A stretch of DNA of 7,231 nucleotides from an uncultured Muribaculaceae bacterium (lineage in GTDB: Bacteria > Bacteroidota > Bacteroidia > Bacteroidales > Muribaculaceae): NCBI GenBank assembly GCA_938039795.1, contig CALHWU010000019.1, positions 1 through 7,231 on the forward strand, in the 5' to 3' direction. Below are positions 1-7,033 of the stretch, piece after piece; within the stretch, counting starts at the first letter, position 1, and every line of letters starts with the position of its first letter. The translations under genes were made by a program, and so were the position numbers. The notes under the pieces were generated by a model. It was not told the DNA's origin, made no database searches, and saw only the letters and a list, made by a program, of their open reading frames with translations.

Positions 1-1186
<1,186 letters not shown>

Positions 1187-1215
1187 TCTGCCTTCTACAG
1201 GTAAATAATTATAAT

Positions 1216-1255
1216 AGACCGCCTGCGGCTGACGCCGCAGGCGGTCTCGTTTTTT
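1216..1255 (+). terminator. Intrinsic terminator of groEL
   Basis: A perfect 14-bp GC-rich stem (arms 1216-1229 and 1234-1247) closes on a TGAC tetraloop and is followed, after CG, by six T residues at 1250-1255. It begins 29 nt after the groEL stop codon and should separate the groEL transcript from porW. The structure is read directly from the sequence; termination is inferred. Confidence 0.93.
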
Positions 1256-1259
1256 CATG

Positions 1260-1277
1260 TAGCTATTTTAGCTATAA
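1260..1277. repeat. Degenerate 9-nt-phased TAGCTAT dimer
   Basis: TAGCTAT occurs at 1260-1266 and again at 1269-1275, exactly 9 nt apart, between the groEL terminator and the porW promoter. AGCT is palindromic, so the other strand reads ATAGCTA. The period and core resemble the GATAGCT units in the larger arrays around 4104-4897 and after tsaE. Two short copies could arise by chance. Confidence 0.35.
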
Positions 1278-1299
1278 CAGCGGCTTCAATCTACCGATT

Positions 1300-1314
1300 T
1301 TTCGCTAACTTTGC
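1300..1314 (+). promoter_or_regulatory. Bacteroidota-type -7 promoter element for porW
   Basis: TAACTTTG at 1306-1313 matches the TAnnTTTG -7 consensus of Bacteroidota primary sigma factor promoters. Only four bases separate it from the porW ATG, so transcription should begin at or within a few bases of the start codon, giving a leaderless or near-leaderless mRNA. I see no convincing TTTG -33 element at the expected distance upstream. The 15-mer 1300-1314 matches the porX promoter core at 14 of 15 positions. Confidence 0.7.
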
Positions 1315-1317
1315 CGC

Positions 1318-4224
1318 ATGCATAGACTGACGAAGCTCTTATTATGGATCGCGGCCGTCGCGGCGATGCTGTCGGCGGCCGGATGCTCGGCCCGCAAGAA
1401 CAGCGCCGCCAACCGTCAGTATCAGGCCTTCATAACGCGCTACAACATAATGTTCAACGGCGAGGAGCACTACCGTCAGACGCTCCGCGACATGGAGCGG
1501 ACCTACGACGACGACTTCACCCGCATGCTTCCCGTGCATCCCGCCGAGGCGCGCCACGACCCTAAAGCCCCGCAGCCGCAGGGCGACTTCGGCCGCTCGA
1601 TAGAGAAAGCCCAGAAAGCCATACGCCTGCGCTCGATAAAGAAGAAGCCGCGCCGTCAGGCAGGCCGACGCTCCGATCCCGAATACCGCAGGTGGATGCA
1701 GCGCGAAGAATACAATCCATATCTCCACAATGCCTGGATGCTGCTGGCACGCTCGCGCTACATGAACGGCGAGTTCCTGCCCGCGGCCACCACATTCATG
1801 TACGTGGCCAACCATTTCACATGGCTGCCGGAGACGGTGGCCGAGGCGCGCATCTGGCAGGCCCGCAGCTATATCGCCGAAGGGTGGACCGGCGAGGCCG
1901 AGGCCACGCTCGGACGCGTCAGGGAGAGCGATCTGACCTCTACCGACCTGAAGCATCAGTATTCTCTGGCATGCGCGGGAACGGCTCTGGCACGGCGCGA
2001 CTGGCAGGGAGCCGTAGCCCCGCTGCGACAGGCAGCCTCGACAGCCCGCGGCTACCAGAAGACACGGCTGACCTATCTTCTCGGTCAGGCGATGCTCGCT
2101 GCCGGCGACAAGAGCGGAGCGGCCGAAGCTTTCCGCCGGGTGGAGGGAAGCGCCTCGTCGCCCTATTCCATGAGATTCAATGCCCGGATCAGACGAAGCG
2201 AGACGGTGGGCCTCGACGCCATGTCGCCCGAAAAGCTCCGCGGCGAGCTTAAAGCTCTCGCGCGGATGACACGCTACGACCGCAACGCCCGCTATCTCGA
2301 CCAGATACACTATGCCGCCGGAAATATCCACATGGTTCTCGGCGATACGGCCATGGCCATGCACTCCTATGCCCTCGCCGCCGACCGGTCGGAGCGGCAC
2401 GGAGTCGACATGGCCCTTGCCCGCCTCGCCCTCGGGCGCCTGTATTTCGAGCGCGCCGACTACGACCATGCGCAGCCATGCTATGCCGAGGCCGTGGCCC
2501 TGCTGCCCGACGATTTCGAAGGCATCAGGCAGATACGCGACCGCAGCGACGTGCTCGACGAGCTCGCCGTCTACTCCCGCACCGTCAGCCTCAACGACTC
2601 TCTGCTGCGCCTGGCCGATATGCCCGAAGCCGAGCGTCTGGCCGTCATCGACGCCATCATCGAGCGGCAGCGCCTGGCCGACAAGGCCAGAGCCGAAGAG
2701 GAGGAGCGCCAGCGCCGCGATGCAGCGGCCGCAGATAATCTGGCCGACATCCCCACAGCCGGAAGCGCTGCATCGGCTCCAGCCACTTTTGCGCGCCAGG
2801 AGTCGGAGGGCGCGTGGTACTTCTACAACCGCCAGGCCATCGAGTCAGGGCGAGCGGAGTTCCGCCGCCGCTGGGGTATCCGAAAGCCTGAGGACAACTG
2901 GCGGCGCCGCGACAAGGCGACATTCGCCGGCATTTCCGGCGATGAGGAAACTGACGCCGCAGTGCCCTACAGCGCAGCGGCCTCCCCCACGCCTGACGCG
3001 TCAAAAGCAGGCGCCGAAGCGACAGGCGGACTCTCGCGCGCATCGCTGCTGGCACAGATACCCTCCGACAGCATTTCGCGCCACAAAGCCCACGAAGCCA
3101 TACAGGAGGGGCTCTTCAACATGGGCCTCATCCTGAAGGACAAGCTTGACGACTACACCGAGGCACGCCGCCACTGGAACCGGCTCCTCCGCCAGTACCC
3201 CGACAACATCTACCGCCCCGAGCTATATCACAATCTCTACCTCATGGCTGCCCGCACCGGCGACAACGATGAGGCCGAACACTGGCGACTGCTGATGGCC
3301 GGCGAATTTGCCGACACACCGCTCGGAAGCGCCATGGCCAATCCCGACTATCTGCGCGATCTCAAGGAGATGCACTCGCGTCAGGAACGGCTCTATGCCG
3401 AGGCCTACGAAGCCTATCTGGCCGACGACAACGACTCCGTGCGCCGCGCCGCCCAGTATGCCGCCGCCCACTGGCCTACAAGCCCGATTCTGCCTAAATT
3501 TCTCTTTATCGACGCTCTGACCTATGCCACGCAAGGCGACACTCAGGAATTCCGCTCGCGCCTCAAGGATCTTGTCGAAGCCTACCCTGAAGCCGACGTA
3601 AGCCCATTGGCAGCAGGATGGCTGCGCGAGAGCCTCCGCGGACGCAAGATCAGCTCGACGGGAGCCAACGTGCGCGGCATGATCTGGTCAGTAAGACTTA
3701 AAGCTGATTCTGCCCTGGCCGCTGAGGCCGACAGCGTGCCTCCGGTAGCGTTCGATCACGACGACTCGGCCCCCCACATGCTTCTGCTCGCATTTGCCGT
3801 CGACACAGTCAGTCCCAATCAGCTGCTCTACGATGTGGCGAGCTATAACTTCGCCACCTTCGAAGTGCGCGACTTCGATCTGGAACTGATGCAGTTCGGC
3901 CCCCTCGGACTGCTCGCCGTCAAAGGCTTCAACGACCGAGCCGAAGCCGAGCGCTATCTCGCCATGCTTCTTGCCGATCCCGAGTCGGGGCTTACGCCCG
4001 ACGTCCGTCCCATCGTCATCTCGCAGCCCGACTTCACCCGCCTGCTCGGCGCCGGTCTCTCCCTCGACGACTACCTGAGAGGAAGAGCCGAGGAGCCAGA
4101 GGGATCGGATGAGGGATCGGAATTATCGGAACAATCAGAGGAGATCGGAATCATCGGAGAGGATCCGGGCGACTCCGATAGCTCTGACAACTCTGATAAT
4201 TCTGATAGCTCTGATAATCTATAA
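1318..4224 (+). CDS. porW: PorW/SprE-type TPR lipoprotein (type IX secretion-associated)
   Basis: Predicted lipoprotein of the PorW/SprE family, needed for type IX secretion in Porphyromonas and Flavobacterium. The N terminus is a signal peptide with Cys23 in LSAAGC; Ala at the -3 position is a weaker than usual lipobox. It is followed by the family block RYNIMFNGEEHY, which resembles the KYNTLYNG-type block I recall from SprE. TPR-like helix pairs are visible near residues 138-171, 246-277, 332-360 and 366-396. A charged helical stretch follows at about 442-470 (Glu/Arg-rich, likely coiled coil), then low-complexity linkers and a second TPR-like region around 592-665. Residues 822-922 form a SPOR-like C-terminal domain (VKGFNDRAEAERYLAML) typical of the family. 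The ATG was chosen because the signal peptide starts there and the promoter sits just upstream. Residues 924-968 are an extra acidic, Ser/Asp/Asn-rich tail encoded by a 9-nt repeat array and not typical of the family. Function in this organism is inferred from homology; T9SS core genes are not in view. Confidence 0.87.
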   Translation: MHRLTKLLLWIAAVAAMLSAAGCSARKNSAANRQYQAFITRYNIMFNGEEHYRQTLRDMERTYDDDFTRMLPVHPAEARHDPKAPQPQGDFGRSIEKAQKAIRLRSIKKKPRRQAGRRSDPEYRRWMQREEYNPYLHNAWMLLARSRYMNGEFLPAATTFMYVANHFTWLPETVAEARIWQARSYIAEGWTGEAEATLGRVRESDLTSTDLKHQYSLACAGTALARRDWQGAVAPLRQAASTARGYQKTRLTYLLGQAMLAAGDKSGAAEAFRRVEGSASSPYSMRFNARIRRSETVGLDAMSPEKLRGELKALARMTRYDRNARYLDQIHYAAGNIHMVLGDTAMAMHSYALAADRSERHGVDMALARLALGRLYFERADYDHAQPCYAEAVALLPDDFEGIRQIRDRSDVLDELAVYSRTVSLNDSLLRLADMPEAERLAVIDAIIERQRLADKARAEEEERQRRDAAAADNLADIPTAGSAASAPATFARQESEGAWYFYNRQAIESGRAEFRRRWGIRKPEDNWRRRDKATFAGISGDEETDAAVPYSAAASPTPDASKAGAEATGGLSRASLLAQIPSDSISRHKAHEAIQEGLFNMGLILKDKLDDYTEARRHWNRLLRQYPDNIYRPELYHNLYLMAARTGDNDEAEHWRLLMAGEFADTPLGSAMANPDYLRDLKEMHSRQERLYAEAYEAYLADDNDSVRRAAQYAAAHWPTSPILPKFLFIDALTYATQGDTQEFRSRLKDLVEAYPEADVSPLAAGWLRESLRGRKISSTGANVRGMIWSVRLKADSALAAEADSVPPVAFDHDDSAPHMLLLAFAVDTVSPNQLLYDVASYNFATFEVRDFDLELMQFGPLGLLAVKGFNDRAEAERYLAMLLADPESGLTPDVRPIVISQPDFTRLLGAGLSLDDYLRGRAEEPEGSDEGSELSEQSEEIGIIGEDPGDSDSSDNSDNSDSSDNL
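4104..4218. repeat. Left 9-nt palindromic repeat array, inside the 3' end of porW
   Basis: ATCGGA or ATCAGA cores start at 4104, 4116, 4125, 4134, 4144 and 4153. After a GC-rich centre (4159-4173), the complementary cores TCCGAT, TCTGAC and TCTGAT start at 4174, 4183, 4192, 4201 and 4210, all exactly 9 nt apart. The two halves can fold into a long imperfect hairpin. Because the unit is three codons long the array stays in the porW frame and encodes its Ser-Asp-Asn tail. The last unit ends just before the porW stop codon and 18 nt before the next gene's ATG. Confidence 0.88.
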
Positions 4225-4235
4225 TCCTTACTGCC

Positions 4236-4823
4236 ATGAAATTCCTTAAGAGCCGGGGCGATGTCCGCCAACTGACCGTCTACAAAGTAGCCACACAGAT
4301 ATCCGTCATTACTGAATTTTTTGTCGGCAAATACATCCCCTCCTCCTCGCGCACCACCGACCAGATGCAACAGGCGGCCCGTTCATGCAAGCAGAACATC
4401 GTAGAGGGGAGCGAGGCATCAACGACCTCAAAAGAGACTGAGATCAAGCTCACAAATGTAGCGCGGGCCAGTCTTGGCGAACTCTACGACGATTATCTCG
4501 ACTTCCTGAATTTTCGCGGACTGCCAGTCTGGTCGGAATGCGGAAATCCCAGACTTGCGCGACTGAAGGGATACACCTCAAGCAAGAATTTCCAGCAGGG
4601 ATATCGTGAATTGCTGCCCAGACTCTCGATCGAGGAAATATGCAATCTTGCCCTGACGCTTATCAAGCAGGCGCAATATATGCTCGACGGGATGCTTCGG
4701 CGCCAACAAGAGCAATTCCTTCAGGATGGCGGCATCCGCGAACAGATGACCAGAGCACGGCTCGACTACCGCCGAAATCAAAGCAATCAGAGCAATCAGA
4801 GCAATCAGAAAGAATCGGAATAA
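4236..4823 (+). CDS. Four-helix-bundle protein with C-terminal 'suffix' domain (S23/IVP-like)
   Basis: A small, probably cytosolic helical protein of the four-helix-bundle superfamily that includes 23S rRNA intervening-sequence proteins and, more distantly, the Avd accessory proteins of diversity-generating retroelements. Diagnostic stretches are DQMQQAARSCKQNIVEGSEA (residues 42-61) and SKETEIKLTNVARASLGEL (65-83). The C-terminal helix and FLQDGGIREQMTRAR (161-175) match what I recall of the Bacteroidota 'four helix bundle suffix' family. Its molecular function is unknown; nucleic-acid or protein binding is only a guess from relatives. It starts 11 nt after porW, with no clear promoter or Shine-Dalgarno, so it may depend on porW transcription. 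Residues 181-195 (NQSNQSNQSNQ then KESE) and the stop codon are encoded by the right repeat array. The gene is visibly more AT-rich than porW and porX, in line with separate acquisition. There is no rRNA gene nearby, unlike the classical IVS setting. Confidence 0.88.
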   Translation: MKFLKSRGDVRQLTVYKVATQISVITEFFVGKYIPSSSRTTDQMQQAARSCKQNIVEGSEASTTSKETEIKLTNVARASLGELYDDYLDFLNFRGLPVWSECGNPRLARLKGYTSSKNFQQGYRELLPRLSIEEICNLALTLIKQAQYMLDGMLRRQQEQFLQDGGIREQMTRARLDYRRNQSNQSNQSNQKESE

Positions 4824-4897
4824 TCAGAATTATCGGAATTATCGGAGGGCTGCGCTCCGATAGCTCTGATTATTCTGATTATTCCGATTGTTCCGAT
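4777..4897. repeat. Right 9-nt palindromic repeat array, across the four-helix-bundle stop codon
   Basis: ATCAAA, ATCAGA or ATCGGA cores start at 4777, 4786, 4795, 4804, 4814, 4823, 4832 and 4841. After a GC-rich centre, TCCGAT or TCTGAT cores start at 4856, 4865, 4874, 4883 and 4892. All steps are 9 nt except one 10-nt step (4804 to 4814). The left part encodes the Asn-Gln-Ser tail of the upstream protein. The 15-mer at 4855-4869 is identical to 4173-4187 in the left array. Degenerate CCGAT copies at 4913 and 4921 run on into the porX promoter. Confidence 0.9.
4817..4885. other. Long near-perfect hairpin in the right array
   Basis: Arms 4817-4847 and 4855-4885 (31 nt each) are complementary at 27 positions, with two more G-U pairs if transcribed and only two true mismatches; the loop is GGCTGCG. 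The stop codon of the four-helix-bundle gene (4821-4823) lies inside the left arm. The stem is AT-rich and no T-run follows, so it is not a classical intrinsic terminator. It could protect the 3' end of the mRNA, pause ribosomes at the stop, or be a DNA cruciform recognised by a protein. Confidence 0.8.
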
Positions 4898-4916
4898 TAT
4901 TCCCCTATCCCCCCGA

Positions 4917-4948
4917 TTTGCCGATTACCGGGAATTTCACTAACTTTG
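4917..4948 (+). promoter_or_regulatory. Bacteroidota-type promoter of porX (-33 TTTG, -7 TAACTTTG)
   Basis: TTTG at 4917-4920 and TAACTTTG at 4941-4948 are separated by 20 bp, close to the spacing known for Bacteroidota promoters. The -7 element ends only 6 nt before the porX ATG, predicting a leaderless or very short-leader mRNA. The core TTTCACTAACTTTGC (4935-4949) differs from the porW promoter core at one position. This promoter gives porX-tsaE their own transcription start independent of porW. Confidence 0.78.
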
Positions 4949-4954
4949 CTTCAA

Positions 4955-6526
4955 ATGACTAACAACCGCCAACCGCGAATACTCTGGGCCGATGACGAGA
5001 TCGACATGCTCAGGCCCCACATAATGTTTCTGGAAGGCAAGGGGTATGAACTTGCCACCGTCTGCTCCGGATCCGACGCCATTGAGGCTCTTGCAGCTTC
5101 TGACTATGATCTGGTGATACTCGACGAGCATATGCCGGGCATCACCGGCCTCCAGACACTCCAGCAGATCAAGCAGCAGCATCCGCAGCTGCCGGTAATC
5201 ATGATAACCAAAAGCGAGGAGGAGAACATCATGGAGCGGGCTATCGGCTCCCGCATAGCCGACTACCTGATAAAGCCCGTAAACCCCAACCAGATACTGC
5301 TGTCAATAAAGAAGATACTCGACGGGCGCCGGCTGGTGGCCGACACGTCGACGTCGGGCTACCGCTCCGAGTTCGCAGCCATATCGGCAGGGATAGCGCA
5401 GTGCGCCTCGCTCGATGACTGGAAAGATCTCTACCGTCGCCTCGTCTACTGGCAGACGGAACTATCGGCGCAGACCCACACGCTGCAGGCCGACACAGCC
5501 GAAATGGCCTCGATCCTGGCCACGCAGGTCGACGAGGCCAACTCCGTATTCGCAAAATACATACGCCGCAACTACCGTGAGCTTCTGCTCAGCGAGAAGC
5601 TGACGAGTCCGGGGCTGATCGGAGCGCGGGTGATACCCCTTATTAAAGAGGAGCCGGTATGGCTGGTGGTGATCGACAATTTCAGGCTCGACCAGTGGCT
5701 GACGCTGAAATCGCTGCTGACCAACCTCTTCACCTTCAGCGACGAGACCCTTTCGATGTCTATACTTCCCACTTCGACACAATATGCCCGCAACGCCATA
5801 TTCGCCGGCATGATGCCCTCGGAAATAAAGCGCAGGTGGCCCGATCTGTGGGTGGAGGAGGACGCGGAGGAGTCGAAAAATCCGGCCGAGGAGCGGCTTC
5901 TCGCCATGCAACTCGAACGCTACGGGCTTCGCGAAAGATTCAGCTACTCGAAGATATTCGATTCGGAGGGTTGCGAACAGTTCATCGCCTCGATGGCCGA
6001 CAAAGAGGCATACCGGCTCAACGCCGTGGTGATAAACTTCATCGACATGCTGTCGCACGCCCGCACCGAATCGCGCACCGTGCGCGAACTCGCCTCCACT
6101 GACGCAGCATATCTCTCGATCACCGAGTCGTGGCTGCGCCACTCCCCCACGCTCGAAATGTTCAGCCGCATGGCCGCCACAGGCCGCAAGGTGGTGCTCG
6201 CCACCGACCACGGCACCATCCGCGTGACCACGCCGCAGCGCATCGTCGGCGACCGCACGCTCACCACCAACCTCCGCTACAAAGCGGGCCGCGGCATGGA
6301 CTACAACGCCCGGGAGGTGATGGTGGCCGACCGTCCGGCCGATATAGGGCTGCCCGTAAAACGCATCGGCGAGGAATACGTGTTCGCCACCGGACGCGAC
6401 TTCTTCGCATATCCCAACAATTTCAACCATTACGCGCAATATTACCGCGGGACATTCCAGCACGGCGGCATCTCGATGGAGGAGATGCTCGTGCCTTTAG
6501 TGACACTCATACCCAAAACGACATGA
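4955..6526 (+). CDS. porX: PorX-type response regulator with PglZ (alkaline-phosphatase superfamily) domain
   Basis: Cytoplasmic two-component response regulator, known in Porphyromonas and Flavobacterium as a controller of type IX secretion and reported to act on oligonucleotides through its PglZ domain. The receiver domain (about residues 7-122) carries the acidic pair Asp13-Asp14, the phospho-acceptor Asp57 in VILDEHMPGI, Thr85 and Lys107-Pro108. A helical linker covers about 130-215. The PglZ domain (about 220-523) shows the expected metal and catalytic sites: Asp241 in VIDNFRLDQW, Thr273 in LPTSTQYARN, Asp364 and His368 in IDMLSHART, Asp418-His419 in LATDHG, and His503 in FQHGG. All motifs are intact. 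The frame stays open upstream to 4640, but this ATG is preferred: the receiver starts right after it, the promoter lies just before it, and the upstream extension is repeat-encoded. It overlaps tsaE by 4 nt. The partner histidine kinase (PorY) is not in the window. Confidence 0.94.
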   Translation: MTNNRQPRILWADDEIDMLRPHIMFLEGKGYELATVCSGSDAIEALAASDYDLVILDEHMPGITGLQTLQQIKQQHPQLPVIMITKSEEENIMERAIGSRIADYLIKPVNPNQILLSIKKILDGRRLVADTSTSGYRSEFAAISAGIAQCASLDDWKDLYRRLVYWQTELSAQTHTLQADTAEMASILATQVDEANSVFAKYIRRNYRELLLSEKLTSPGLIGARVIPLIKEEPVWLVVIDNFRLDQWLTLKSLLTNLFTFSDETLSMSILPTSTQYARNAIFAGMMPSEIKRRWPDLWVEEDAEESKNPAEERLLAMQLERYGLRERFSYSKIFDSEGCEQFIASMADKEAYRLNAVVINFIDMLSHARTESRTVRELASTDAAYLSITESWLRHSPTLEMFSRMAATGRKVVLATDHGTIRVTTPQRIVGDRTLTTNLRYKAGRGMDYNAREVMVADRPADIGLPVKRIGEEYVFATGRDFFAYPNNFNHYAQYYRGTFQHGGISMEEMLVPLVTLIPKTT

Positions 6527-6951
6527 CTACAATAGAGATACCTACACTCGCCCACCTCGACAGCGCAGCGGCACGCCTGGCCGACGAACTGCGACAGCGG
6601 AGAGCCACAGTGGTGGCTTTCGACGGCGAGATGGGGGCTGGCAAGACCACGCTGATATCGGCCCTGTGCCGGAGGCTGGGCGTGGCCGACGACATGACAG
6701 CCTCGCCTACATTCGCCATCATCAATGAATATCGCGGCTCGATGCCTGAACCGATCTACCACTTCGATCTATACCGCATCGACAGCATGGAGGAGGCTCT
6801 CGATCTCGGTCTCGACGACTACTTCTACTCCGGCTCGCTCTGCTTCCTCGAATGGGCCGAACGGATAGAGCCGCTGCTGCCCGACGACACCCTGCGGGTG
6901 GAGATCAGAGTGAACAGCGACGGATCGCGCACGCTTATTTTTAAGAGCTAA
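6523..6951 (+). CDS. tsaE: TsaE, ATPase for tRNA t6A37 threonylcarbamoyladenosine synthesis
   Basis: P-loop ATPase that works with TsaB and TsaD to transfer the threonylcarbamoyl group onto A37 of ANN-decoding tRNAs in the cytosol. At 142 residues it has normal family length. The Walker A motif is GEMGAGKTT (residues 35-43), followed by the family signatures SPTF (61-64) and HFDLYR (80-85), and LEWAER (109-114) with the conserved Glu-Trp. The start ATG overlaps the porX stop as ATGA, so translation is very likely coupled to porX and no separate promoter is expected. The last codons and the stop fall in a degenerate 9-nt GATAGCT repeat. A convergent terminator follows. Nothing appears truncated. 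Confidence 0.96.
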   Translation: MTTIEIPTLAHLDSAAARLADELRQRRATVVAFDGEMGAGKTTLISALCRRLGVADDMTASPTFAIINEYRGSMPEPIYHFDLYRIDSMEEALDLGLDDYFYSGSLCFLEWAERIEPLLPDDTLRVEIRVNSDGSRTLIFKS

Positions 6952-6967
6952 GATAGCTACGATAGCT
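6943..6967. repeat. 9-nt-phased GATAGCT repeat across the tsaE stop
   Basis: GATAGCT occurs at 6952-6958 and 6961-6967, and a 5-of-7 match (AAGAGCT) lies at 6943-6949, all in 9-nt phase. The first partial copy includes the final Ser codon and the T of the tsaE stop codon. The same 7-mer and phase appear in the arrays flanking the four-helix-bundle gene (GATAGCT at 4177 and 4859). Confidence 0.5.
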
Positions 6968-6975
6968 GACAAACA

Positions 6976-7016
6976 CTGCGCCCGCGGAAGGATAAGCTTC
7001 CGCGGGCGCAGATTTT
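6976..7016. terminator. Bidirectional terminator between tsaE and the PepD gene
   Basis: A perfect 15-bp stem (arms 6976-6990 and 6997-7011) closes on the 6-nt loop GATAAG. It is followed by ATTTTA on the plus strand, and on the minus strand by TGTTTGT. It sits between two convergent genes, 24 nt after the tsaE stop and 22 nt beyond the stop of the opposing gene, so it probably ends both transcripts. The short T-tracts make it weaker than the groEL terminator. Confidence 0.85.
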
Positions 7017-7033
7017 ATGGGTTGTGGCCGGTG

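Noticed and set aside
1342..2469. 375-codon open frame on the minus strand inside porW
   Set aside because: No recognisable motif; a typical shadow of a GC-rich gene opposite a well-supported TPR lipoprotein.
4071..4370. 99-codon minus-strand frame containing SEL repeats
   Set aside because: Its repetitive part is only the complement of the 9-nt array; the rest is antisense to the four-helix-bundle gene.
4236..4823. Classical 23S rRNA intervening-sequence ORF
   Set aside because: Protein fold matches, but no rRNA sequence flanks it; the neighbours are protein-coding genes.
4817..4885. Rho-independent terminator
   Set aside because: Stem is AT-rich and is not followed by a T-run; termination is not supported by sequence alone.
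4104..4897. CRISPR array
   Set aside because: The repeat unit is 9 nt with no unique spacers and the halves are complementary to each other; no cas gene is present.
4104..4897. Insertion sequence or transposon
   Set aside because: No transposase or recombinase gene, no clear target-site duplication and no conventional terminal inverted repeats; only the arrays suggest a mobile unit.
4640..4954. 105-residue N-terminal extension of PorX in the same open frame
   Set aside because: It overlaps the four-helix-bundle gene and reads through the repeat array, the receiver domain begins right after the ATG at 4955, and a good promoter lies between, at 4917-4948.
5462..6463. 333-codon open frame on the minus strand inside porX
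   Set aside because: Sits opposite the conserved PglZ domain with all catalytic motifs intact on the plus strand; His/Gly/Val-rich shadow composition.
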